Below, piece after piece: positions 56,592 to 64,000 of a DNA stretch of 64,000 bases. Position 1 is the first letter of the stretch, and each line of letters opens with the position of its first letter. The position numbers and the translations under genes were made by a program. The stretch comes from Sandaracinobacter neustonicus (GTDB taxonomy: Bacteria > Pseudomonadota > Alphaproteobacteria > Sphingomonadales > Sphingomonadaceae). The notes beneath the pieces are model-generated. The model ran no database searches, was not told the origin of the DNA, and worked only from the letters and a program-made list of their open reading frames with translations. The stretch covers positions 147,444-211,443 of the forward strand of contig NZ_VFSU01000019.1 in assembly GCF_006385875.1 (NCBI RefSeq), in the 5' to 3' direction.

Positions 56592-58128
56592 ATGTGCAGT
56601 TATCTCCACCAGCGTCACGGCAGCCCGATCTACTATTTTCGCCGCCGCGTGCCTGACAACCTGCGGCCGATCATCGGCAAGCGGGAATGGCTGATTTCGC
56701 TAGGGGCGAAGGACAGGGGAGAGGCGAAGCGCCTTATCCCGTTTCATACGATCGAGACGGAAAAGCTGATTGCCGCGGCCCGCGCGAAGCTGGCCGCACT
56801 AGCCATGCCCGCGCCACAGCCACTGCCGCCCCTCACACCCGAGCAACAGGCACGCGACGTTGCGCAGCGGGAGCATGAGCAAGCCCAAGCCGCGCATGAG
56901 GATGAACTTGCCGCCGCCGAAGAAGCCATGGATGATCGGGCCAACAAGCACGATGACGCCATTGACGCGCTGTTGATCGCTGACCCAACTTCTCTGAACT
57001 CCCGCGACTGGGCAATCCGCCGACGCATCCATGACGCGGTTTCTGAGCGGGAAATTGCCCGGATGCAGACTATGGCCGCGAAATACCACGCGGCTAAACT
57101 CGAACGGCAGGTGCCAGACGCGGGCGGGCAACCGTCATCCATGGATGGCGCGCCCATGGTCGGGGAACCTGTGAAGCTGGAGGCGCTGTTAGACGCCTAT
57201 GCTGCCGAGCATGGGAGCAGGGCAAAGCGCGGCTTCGCCAGCAGCCAGACACACATTCGGAGCTTGCGGGAATTCCTGCCCGCCTTGCAACCCCGCCACG
57301 CATGATCGCTTGGAAAGACTATCTGCTGCGGCCCGTTGCCGACGGCGGCAAGGGCCTGTCGCAAAAGACCGTGCGGGATGGATACCTTGCAACGACGCGG
57401 GCCTTGTTCGCTTGGGCCGCGATGAACAGGAAGGTTGAGTCCAACCCCGTTCAGGGCTTCAAAGTTCGCGTTGTGGCAAAGCCCAAGGTTCGGGATCGTG
57501 CCTTCACTGACGACGAGGCCAACAAGGTGCTGGCAGCAACCTTATTGCCCGAGATAATCTCTCGCCGCACTATCAACTTGCCTGCCGCTGGGTGCCTTGG
57601 CTGCTGGCCTATACCGGGGCGCGAGTCGGGGAGATTGCGCAGCTTCGGGCTGAGGACGTGATGAAGGTTGACGGGGTGCATGTGCTGAACATCACACCGG
57701 CAGCCGGGAGCGTGAAGACCGGGCAGTATCGCCATGTCCCGCTGCACACCCATCTGATAGATATGGGCTTCCTTGATGTCGCGGAGGCCAAGGGCAACGG
57801 CCCGCTCTTCTATGCCTCGGAAGCTGCAACCCGGCGGACGGATAAGGCCAGCAAGTCCCTTGCCGAGAAGGTCGGGCAGAAGGTGCGTGACATGGTGCGA
57901 GAAGTCGGCATCAGCGCGGCGGACGTGGAACAGCCGAACCATGCTTGGCGGCACAGGTTCAAGACCCTTAGCCGACGTTGGGGGCTGGACAGTGAAGCCG
58001 CGCACCACATGCAGGGGCACGCCACCGAAACCGAGGGGCAGGATTACGGAAGCTGGCCGGTGGAGCGGCTGTCGGCGGAAATTGAGAAGCTGCCCCGCTA
58101 CGAGGTGAAGGCTCTGCAATCCAGCTAG
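56592..58128 (+). pseudogene. Tyrosine-type site-specific integrase, broken by two frameshifts
   Basis: Three open frames together make one phage-type integrase. The first (to about 57,300) is the arm-binding N-terminus with a DUF6538-like start YLHQRHGSPIYYFRRRVP; the second (from 57,302) is the core-binding domain (GLSQKTVRDGYLATTRAL); the third (to 58,128) is the catalytic domain with R in TGARVGEIAQLR, HxxR in HAWRHRFKTL and the Y in QDYGSWP. The frame changes by the same amount near 57,290-57,303 and at about 57,551-57,555, consistent with small deletions. The chosen start has AAAGG 6 nt upstream. As read, the integrase cannot be made, so the island is probably fixed. Confidence 0.85.
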
Positions 58129-58311
58129 GGAACTCGTGAAGTCCCATTAGCCGCTTTGCGCTACCTCCGCCTCTGAGTGGCGCTTTGACTCTCAGTGAGC
58201 CTCCTAGCGCCTACCAGCCCCACTCCAGCATCGGCATGTGTCGAAAACCAGCGCTCAAGTTGGCGAGTGCCGTGTGCGTCATGCAGTTGTCCGTGGGAAG
58301 GATCGTGCTGC

Positions 58312-58563
58312 CTACCAGTTCGGCGCAGCCAACAGTGTGGAGGGGCTGCTGGACAGCGCCTTGGCTATGCGGGCGATGTTCAGGATGGTGACGTTTCGCT
58401 CGCCGCGCTCGATCTTTCCCATGTGGGAACGGTCGATACCCGCCGCGTCGGCCAGGGCTTCCTGGGAAAGTTCCTTTGCTTGCCGGGCGGATCGGATGGC
58501 AGCGCCAAGCGCTGTTAGCATTCCAAGCTCGTCTAGCTGTCCCGATACCCTTGCCACCCGCAA
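58312..58563 (-). CDS. XRE-family helix-turn-helix regulator
   Basis: A small Cro/C1-type DNA-binding protein: AAIRSARQAKELSQEALADAAGI and DRSHMGKIERGERNVTILN form the HTH, and the Lys/Ile-rich IARIAKALSSSPS helix follows. Up to 83 residues; the first 14 depend on a TTG start and an internal ATG at 58,521 gives 69 residues. It resembles controller proteins of restriction-modification systems, but it is not adjacent to the enzyme gene and points the same way, so control of the R-M operon is only a suggestion. The 183-bp gap before it (to the integrase) contains nothing recognised. Confidence 0.75.
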   Translation of the reverse strand: MRVARVSGQLDELGMLTALGAAIRSARQAKELSQEALADAAGIDRSHMGKIERGERNVTILNIARIAKALSSSPSTLLAAPNW

Positions 58564-58663
58564 GCTTGTGTCGAAATGAGGTTTTTTCGGCCACGGTATT
58601 TACGGCCCATCATTGTCTAACTACGAACTAATGGCAGGGTAATTGCTGGCGGAAGGTGTCGAG

Positions 58664-59098
58664 GTGTTTTCGAAATACGTGGATTTGTACAAGATGAGTG
58701 AGGCCACACAGATGGCTAAGGCGGCGCTGGAAATAGAGATTATGGGGGAACCAATATCACGGCACGCAGAACATATTTCTCGCAAGTTGGTTGTCGATGT
58801 GTGGCAACAAGCACCTGCCCTCTTCGGCGGCAAACAGGGCGGGCGGCCGCATGGAATTTCTGTTGCAGCGGCAGCATTGGCCCTCGGCGTCCGTTCCTTT
58901 TCGGCAGAAAGTGACGGCCACTCTGCTTGCTATACGGCCATGGGTCTGGTGCTTCGCGACATCGAGCGAAACCAATCACGATACAAGATGGCAAATCCCG
59001 ACTTTGTACTCGTAAGAATCGCCCAGGATGCGTTTCTGGAGTTCGGGCAAGGCAAGATCGGCGGGGACTGGGCGAGCGCAATGGGCTTTGAGTCCTAG
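58664..59098 (+). CDS. Unknown island protein
   Basis: A protein of about 144 residues without recognised domains; it contains a charged N-terminal helix (MSEATQMAKAALEIEIMGEP), a Gly-rich turn (GGKQGGRPHGISVAAAALALG) and no signal peptide. The start is uncertain: GTG at 58,664 has GAAGG 7 nt upstream, TTG at 58,643 and ATG at 58,694 are alternatives. It is divergent from the XRE gene, about 100 bp apart, and its stop overlaps the stop of the zinc-ribbon gene on the other strand by 4 bases. Confidence 0.5.
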   Translation: MFSKYVDLYKMSEATQMAKAALEIEIMGEPISRHAEHISRKLVVDVWQQAPALFGGKQGGRPHGISVAAAALALGVRSFSAESDGHSACYTAMGLVLRDIERNQSRYKMANPDFVLVRIAQDAFLEFGQGKIGGDWASAMGFES

Positions 59099-59670
59099 AA
59101 CCATCTTGCCCAGATGAGGGCATCGCGCAGTTCGGGCAGCATGTCCATCAGCTCCCACACGCGACGCCCATCCACTTTGCCCAAGTCGGGCTCCACGTAC
59201 CCGTCCGGGTAATGGACCTCCAGCCGCCCGCTCGGGAACAGCTTGACCGTCACGCTGCCGAAGGTCCGCTCCAGGAACTCCCCTGCCTTCTCCCGCCGCT
59301 GGCGGGACAGCACGTCGAGTTGGCTGTCCCGGCTACGCAGCTTGTGGGGCGATAGCCCGGCCCTCATCCGCTCGAAATTGTCGCGGCCACGGTTCAGGTG
59401 GCAAGCATAGCAGGATCGGTCGCGGACACGGCGACGGAAACCTTCGCAACGTGGGCAGGGTTCGGCCATGCGAATGTAAGATGTTGCGCCCACTGCGAAC
59501 GCGGCGAACCTTCGCGGATCATTCACGCGGGCGCTCAGGGCGTCTGCGAAGGCTGGGTCTACCTTGCAGATGGCGCGTTGCCTAGCGTCCAGCTTGTTGG
59601 CCCGAGGCTGAGCGGCGTGAAGGACAAAGCGCGGATCGTGGCGCGGTTGGCGCGTCGGCTTATCGGTCAA
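59095..59670 (-). CDS. Zinc-ribbon protein of unknown function
   Basis: The 191-residue protein carries two CxxC knuckles, C72/C75 and C87/C90, separated by 11 residues with several Arg, followed by a conserved-looking YACHLNRGRDNFERMRAG stretch and a basic helix, SRQRREKAGEFLERTFG. The C-terminal half is a small beta domain (KLFPSGRLEVHYPDGYVE). The basic zinc ribbon suggests nucleic acid binding. It starts 16 bp after the polymerase-like gene and is the last gene of the R-M operon. No known family is recognised with confidence. Confidence 0.6.
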   Translation of the reverse strand: MTDKPTRQPRHDPRFVLHAAQPRANKLDARQRAICKVDPAFADALSARVNDPRRFAAFAVGATSYIRMAEPCPRCEGFRRRVRDRSCYACHLNRGRDNFERMRAGLSPHKLRSRDSQLDVLSRQRREKAGEFLERTFGSVTVKLFPSGRLEVHYPDGYVEPDLGKVDGRRVWELMDMLPELRDALIWARWF

Positions 59671-59686
59671 ATCGCAGGCTTTCGGT

Positions 59687-61039
59687 TCAAAGTTCGCCCC
59701 ATGCCCCCGGCTTTCGCGGGGCTGGGCGCTTACGCGTTCTAGTTATGGATGGAAGGGGTGGGCTGGGGTTTGGTGGCTGGCTGCGCTTCGCTTTGTGCTT
59801 CAGCAGCGGAAATGCATCATATTTGGCCGCAAGCACTTGCTTCATAGCTGCCAGCACACCGCAGGCCAGGTCGCTATCCTCGCGCTGCAAATGGACGCCC
59901 TGTCCCTTTCCGAACCAGTGTCGTATCGGCCTGTTGTGGTCGATGAGGGCCGCAACGAAATCCCGGAATGTCGACCCCTTCGGCAGACGACTGATGTCAT
60001 CATCCGCACTTGCACGAAGGACGCGGGGCGCAAGGTCGGCATCTGGCTCTCCGTTCAGCAGCCGCTGAAAGGTCGCCTTGGCCAGCTTTCGGTTGGCCGT
60101 CCCGAAGCCCGGAACCTCGTATGGATCGAACCGCAGCTTCTCCCCCTCGCGGCTGTACAGCATCACCGGATGCAGTTGGGAGTAGTCGCACTCCACCACG
60201 GGTTCGCCCCCTATGGTGATGTTCAACCGTTCCTCGCTCGGGATATTTATCCACCAACCGCCGTAGAACCGGCCGCCCTTCTCGAAAGCGTCGGTGAAGG
60301 AGCGGTAAAGTGACACTGCGGATTCATCACCACTGTAGTTCAATGAGCTGGAAACTGCGGAATTTTGCTTCTCCATGCCCCGCCGCCAACGGTCGGCAAT
60401 GCAATCCCACCTGTCGGACGGCAGGGAGATTTGCGCTTCTGCAAGGCGCTGGTTAACCTTGCGCAGCATCTCCCTGCTGGCTGCAACATCATTGGGTATC
60501 GAGTCTGTCGCAGGCCGCTTGCCCATCCTAAGCAGCCAGTTATCGGCGATCGTAATGGAGTGAGGGCCGACACCGGCTTCTACCAGGGCAGCGCGCATGG
60601 CGGGCATGGCGCGCAGGCGGCTGTTGCGGGAGTGGCGGGGGTTGCCCCACGGGTCGCGCCCGAAATAGCCCGACCAATACTCAATCAACCCCCGCTCGTG
60701 CAGGCAATCGCGCAGCTCCACGGCAGACCGGAGGCTTATTTCCAGCCCGGCATAAGCCTGATTGTTGAAAGGCACGGCTAGGTATTTGCAGCTATCTGAG
60801 CGGTTGAATGAGGCGGCTACCAAGTTTGCCAGCATCCCACTGACAGTCGCGCGATGGTTGCCTTCGTCCAGCGTACGGCGGGCTCGTTCGCGCGGAAAGG
60901 TCTGCGCCAATTCCGCCAGCGTTGCGTCCAGAAAACGCAATCCCGCTTCGCCTCTGAGCCTGCGCCCCCAATCGACCGGGAAAGCGTTTTCGAGATTGTC
61001 GCCAGCCTGTTGGTCAGGCTGGGTGTCTGGCTTCATCAT
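59687..61039 (-). CDS. Unknown protein with polymerase-palm-like motifs
   Basis: The 450-residue protein has the block RFYGGWWINIPSEER (257-271) followed by VVECDYSQLHPVMLYS (281-296), similar to motif A of DNA polymerases (DYSxLxP with D285). Further on, RKLAKATFQRLLNG (317-330) resembles motif B (RxxxK...F...G). The motif C acid pair (HD or DTD) is not found; instead the chain ends in a Pro/Arg-rich tail after about residue 410, so activity may be lost or the tail replaced. It starts 15 bp after the R-M gene and is followed 16 bp later by the zinc-ribbon gene. Function is inferred only weakly. Confidence 0.5.
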   Translation of the reverse strand: MMKPDTQPDQQAGDNLENAFPVDWGRRLRGEAGLRFLDATLAELAQTFPRERARRTLDEGNHRATVSGMLANLVAASFNRSDSCKYLAVPFNNQAYAGLEISLRSAVELRDCLHERGLIEYWSGYFGRDPWGNPRHSRNSRLRAMPAMRAALVEAGVGPHSITIADNWLLRMGKRPATDSIPNDVAASREMLRKVNQRLAEAQISLPSDRWDCIADRWRRGMEKQNSAVSSSLNYSGDESAVSLYRSFTDAFEKGGRFYGGWWINIPSEERLNITIGGEPVVECDYSQLHPVMLYSREGEKLRFDPYEVPGFGTANRKLAKATFQRLLNGEPDADLAPRVLRASADDDISRLPKGSTFRDFVAALIDHNRPIRHWFGKGQGVHLQREDSDLACGVLAAMKQVLAAKYDAFPLLKHKAKRSQPPNPSPPLPSITRTRKRPAPRKPGAWGEL

Positions 61040-61053
61040 TGGCTACGCGACAT

Positions 61054-63870
61054 TCACACGGTTTCCGTTGCTCGCTTGCGGCGGGTTTTTGTTTTCAGGG
61101 CGTTGAGTGGCAGCGCGCCGAGTGACGCCTCGTACAAGCCCAGCAGATGCTCGGCACGGGCGCGGTCTGACGGGAAAGTTGTTGGGCGATAGAGGCGGTC
61201 CACTGCGGCGTCGAGCTTGGCGTGGGCGGCGCGCAAGGCGGGCGGCATGGTGTCGGGGTCGTACAGGTCCGCAAGGCTGGCCAGCGTGTGCTTGGCGCGT
61301 TCGTCCAGGACAGTCTGCGCGAGGCCTTCAACACGCCGCATTTGCACTTCGTCCGCCTTCGGCCAGGGGAAGTTGTTGTAGTTGATGCCTATGCCATACT
61401 GAAAATCACTCTTGAGCCTTCCTCCGATGAAGGACGTCCAGGCCATGTGCATCGCACTTGTCAGAACGCCGAACTCCCACAAGGAAGCGTCGGCCAGGAT
61501 GCGAAGCTTATCGCTCGGGATAGTAGGTGGCTCTATCCAGCCGATTGGGATGTATTGCCGCCTTTCGCTGCTGACTTGTGGAATGGCGAGAAAGGGTCGC
61601 TCTGGAAGCACGTTGAGGTGATAGAGCATAGGAGTTGCTGCGAGCGCCTTAGTTGGCTTGCTAGGGCTTGCTGCACGAAACTCTCGAACTCGCTCCAGTC
61701 GTTCCCGGACCTTCGGCATGGCCCGAAGCTCTTGCGGCGCGGCATTCTGCAAAGCAAGAATGTACCTCTGGCCTCCGTTAATGAACTCTTCCGCGCCGAC
61801 GAAGGGCCGAAGAAATGACGCCGCTTGCGGCTCCGCTGATACCAAAGTCGCACGCTCGCCCGAGCTAAAGATTAGGTGCCCGCCGTCGATCGGCTTGGAG
61901 CCACAGACCAACTGGCGCGCGCCATTAATCGGCCTGCCTGCCTCCGCCACCACTACATGCGGATTGGCTAGGCCGCCCGCGTCGAACAGGTACGGGCTGA
62001 TTGCCCGGTGTCGGCTTTCGGATGGCTCGCCCTTCAAGTCAGCATAAGCGAACAGCCGCTTGTCGGCTGGCTCATGACCACGGGCCGCCAGCCCTATGAT
62101 GACAACATGCACATGCGCCATGCCGCGCGCTTCGCTGCTCCAGGCGAATGTCCGGTGCGCGAAGGCGATTTCCATGGCGTGTCGGCCGAACAGGATCGGC
62201 CATAGCTGCGCAACTTGTTCGCCCTGCGTGATGCTGTTGGTGGAAACGAACCCGATGCGGCCCTTGCCGCCTCCCCTCTGCACAAACGCCGCCGCCCGGA
62301 TGAACCAAGCCGCCACATAATCCAGTGTGCCGCCGCTACCGCCTAGCCCGGCTACCCGCCGCACCTGTGCCCGCTGATATTCGCTCTGGAACTTCGCGCC
62401 GATGAACGGCGGGTTTCCCAGCACATAACTGCACCGTTCGGGCGACAGCACCTCTGCCCAATCTGTATCGAGCGCGTCACCCTGCACGATCTTCGCGGAC
62501 TTGGTGAGCGGGATGCGGGCGAACAACTCCCCCAGGTCTGCTGACAGCAGCAGGTTCGCTAGATGGTCTGCCATCCACATAGCTGTTTCGGCAATGCGGG
62601 CGGGGAACTCTTCATATTCGATGCCGAAGAACTGATCGACGTTCACGCGGGAGAAGGCGGCGGCGCTAACGCCCGAACCGGAAATCAGGGTGCCCGCCAG
62701 CGTTTCCTTCAACAACTTACGTTCCAGCTCCCTCAGCTCCCGATAGGCGATGACAAGGAAGTTGCCGCAGCCGCAGGCCGGATCGAAGAAGGTGAGACTG
62801 GCCAGCTTGTCGTGATAGGCCTTCAGGGCGACCTGCCGCCCGCCGTCTTTCCGCGCCAGCACGCGGTCCAACTCAGCCCGCAAGTCGTCCAGGAACAGCG
62901 GTTCGATAACCTTCAGGATGCTCTGTTCGGTCGTGTAGTGCGCACCCTTCGCACGGCGGGCCTTGGCATCCATGACCGACTGGAAGAGCGAGCCGAAGAT
63001 AGCCGGACTCACTTCGCCCCAATCGAAGGCACACGCATCCAGCAGCATGTCGCGCATGGCATTGTTGAACGAGGGGGTGCGGATACGCCCCTCGAACAAT
63101 CCCCCGTTGATGTAGGGGAAGGCTGTAAGTTCCGGGTCTAGGGTGCTCTGACGCTGTTCTTCTGGCGTGTTGAGCACATCGAACAGGTCGTTCAGTACGC
63201 GACCCAGATCGCGCCCGTCTGCGCTCGTGTGTTGCTCGATGAGGTTGATAAGAAGGTCTTTCGGCTCAAAGATGCCCGTGTCATCCGCGAACAGGCAGAA
63301 CAACAGGCGGACCAGCAGCCTCTCCAGGTCTTGCCCAGTGTAACCGCTTTCGGCCAATGCCTCGTGCAGCTTACCCATAAGTTCAGAGGCGGCGATGCTG
63401 GCCTTGGACTGGTTGCGGAAGAAGCGCGGTTGCGCGCCCAGGATGAAAGCGAAAGCCTCCACATGCCTGGGCAGGTCCGACAGGTGGAACTTCCATTCCC
63501 GCCCGTCAGCCAGATCGGTGAGTTGGAAACGCTGAAAGTCACAGACCAGAACGTATCGCGGACGTTCCTTTTCGGAAAGCCAGTCGAAGTAGTCCAGCGC
63601 TTGCTTGGTGGCGGATAGCAGATCGCGCCCGGCCGACTTGTGTTCGATGATAAGCGTGCCGGGCCAATACAGGTCTATGAAGCCGCGCTTGGTTGCGTCG
63701 AGCTGCTGCACGCGCTTCTCGAACGTGGTGACTCGGCGGCTATCCAAGCCGAAGATGTCGAAGAAGTCGATCCAGAAGCGCTGCGACTGCGACCGCTCGT
63801 CCTTGTCGTCTGCATGTTCGCGGGCGAACTTCGCAGCGCGTGCCCTGACTTCGTTCCAACTGAGACGCAT
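61054..63870 (-). CDS. MmeI-like type IIG restriction-modification enzyme
   Basis: The 938-residue protein combines nuclease, methyltransferase and target-recognition parts. The N-terminal PD-(D/E)xK site is D66 ... E76-H-K78 in FIDLYWPGTLIIEHKSAG, spaced as in MmeI (D, 9 residues, ExK). The SAM motif I is FFDPACGCGNF (361-371) and the N6-adenine catalytic motif is NPPF at 486-489. The C-terminal ~350 residues would hold the DNA-reading domain. It should cut and methylate DNA with the same chain and defend against phage. GAAGGGG lies about 6 nt before the ATG. The 130 bp to the window edge show no gene. Confidence 0.85.
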   Translation of the reverse strand: MRLSWNEVRARAAKFAREHADDKDERSQSQRFWIDFFDIFGLDSRRVTTFEKRVQQLDATKRGFIDLYWPGTLIIEHKSAGRDLLSATKQALDYFDWLSEKERPRYVLVCDFQRFQLTDLADGREWKFHLSDLPRHVEAFAFILGAQPRFFRNQSKASIAASELMGKLHEALAESGYTGQDLERLLVRLLFCLFADDTGIFEPKDLLINLIEQHTSADGRDLGRVLNDLFDVLNTPEEQRQSTLDPELTAFPYINGGLFEGRIRTPSFNNAMRDMLLDACAFDWGEVSPAIFGSLFQSVMDAKARRAKGAHYTTEQSILKVIEPLFLDDLRAELDRVLARKDGGRQVALKAYHDKLASLTFFDPACGCGNFLVIAYRELRELERKLLKETLAGTLISGSGVSAAAFSRVNVDQFFGIEYEEFPARIAETAMWMADHLANLLLSADLGELFARIPLTKSAKIVQGDALDTDWAEVLSPERCSYVLGNPPFIGAKFQSEYQRAQVRRVAGLGGSGGTLDYVAAWFIRAAAFVQRGGGKGRIGFVSTNSITQGEQVAQLWPILFGRHAMEIAFAHRTFAWSSEARGMAHVHVVIIGLAARGHEPADKRLFAYADLKGEPSESRHRAISPYLFDAGGLANPHVVVAEAGRPINGARQLVCGSKPIDGGHLIFSSGERATLVSAEPQAASFLRPFVGAEEFINGGQRYILALQNAAPQELRAMPKVRERLERVREFRAASPSKPTKALAATPMLYHLNVLPERPFLAIPQVSSERRQYIPIGWIEPPTIPSDKLRILADASLWEFGVLTSAMHMAWTSFIGGRLKSDFQYGIGINYNNFPWPKADEVQMRRVEGLAQTVLDERAKHTLASLADLYDPDTMPPALRAAHAKLDAAVDRLYRPTTFPSDRARAEHLLGLYEASLGALPLNALKTKTRRKRATETV

Positions 63871-64000
63871 GACTACCCCTTCGGCAGGCAGCGTAGCGAC
63901 GGCTGACAGCAGACGCTAGCTAGAGCAGACTGCGAGGTCACTGGACGGTTGGGAATTGTGGCCGCTCCCGGCAGCCCGCTGCGCTCGCTGGATTGTGGCG

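Larger units (their letters stand above)
56497..64000. mobile_element. tRNA-Met-linked genomic island (left part)
   Basis: The segment from the tRNA to the window edge carries a degraded tyrosine integrase, an XRE regulator, genes of unknown function and a restriction-modification enzyme with two unusual companions. Gene orientation and composition differ from the core chromosome. The directly adjacent 56,504-56,524 sequence forms an 8-bp hairpin. The right boundary is outside the window. Confidence 0.65.

Noticed and set aside
58211..58594. 127-codon minus-strand frame overlapping the XRE regulator
   Set aside because: It is an alternative frame of the regulator gene; only the other frame has a helix-turn-helix.
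56497..64000. CRISPR array or direct-repeat att site within the island
   Set aside because: No regularly spaced repeats and no second copy of the tRNA 3' end were seen.

Overview
The window is GC-rich, densely packed chromosomal DNA of an alphaproteobacterium, most likely a member of the Sphingomonadales. This is inferred from the gene order: str, S10, spc and alpha ribosomal operons joined on one strand with adk between secY and rpsM; ahcY-tsaE-amgK-murU-addB-addA-trxA in series; an MlaE permease carrying an N-terminal STAS domain; and a TonB receptor paired with a CehA/McbA-type hydrolase. No rRNA is present to settle the genus.

Positions 1-1,480 hold the start of guaA, a small acyl-CoA thioesterase and a methyltransferase. 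Positions 1,586-20,597 are one long minus-strand translation cluster, read from high to low coordinates: rpsL-rpsG-fusA-tuf; rpsJ to rpsQ; rplN to adk; rpsM-rpsK-rpoA-rplQ. Most gaps are a few bases or overlaps. The exceptions carry strong hairpins (including a 35-bp perfect inverted repeat between rpmD and rplO), a terminator or a promoter. Positions 20,853-33,944 carry an amidohydrolase and enoyl-CoA hydratase pair, sodC, a DUF423 gene, secA, a TonB receptor with an exported PHP-family hydrolase, argJ, a GST-like gene and trxA.

Positions 33,987-44,710 are an ahcY, tsaE, DUF4239, amgK, murU, addB, addA operon on the minus strand, which combines methyl-cycle upkeep, tRNA t6A formation, muramic acid recycling and double-strand break repair. 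Positions 44,845-56,357 hold a GAP-family membrane protein, an MscS channel, a fused PabB-PabC enzyme, an aspartate aminotransferase, an AT-rich orphan gene, the MsrP/MsrQ periplasmic methionine sulfoxide repair pair, a HAD phosphatase and thermonuclease pair, and a complete Mla-type lipid transport operon ending in a lipoprotein.

At 56,420-56,496 lies an elongator tRNA-Met(CAT). Everything after it looks like a genomic island inserted at the 3' end of that tRNA: a tyrosine integrase broken by two frameshifts, an XRE regulator diverging from an unknown gene, and a three-gene minus-strand operon. That operon encodes an MmeI-like type IIG restriction-modification enzyme, a protein with motifs resembling the palm domain of a DNA polymerase, and a CxxC/CxxC zinc-ribbon protein. 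The right end of the island lies outside the window. This island is the best place to look for an undescribed system.
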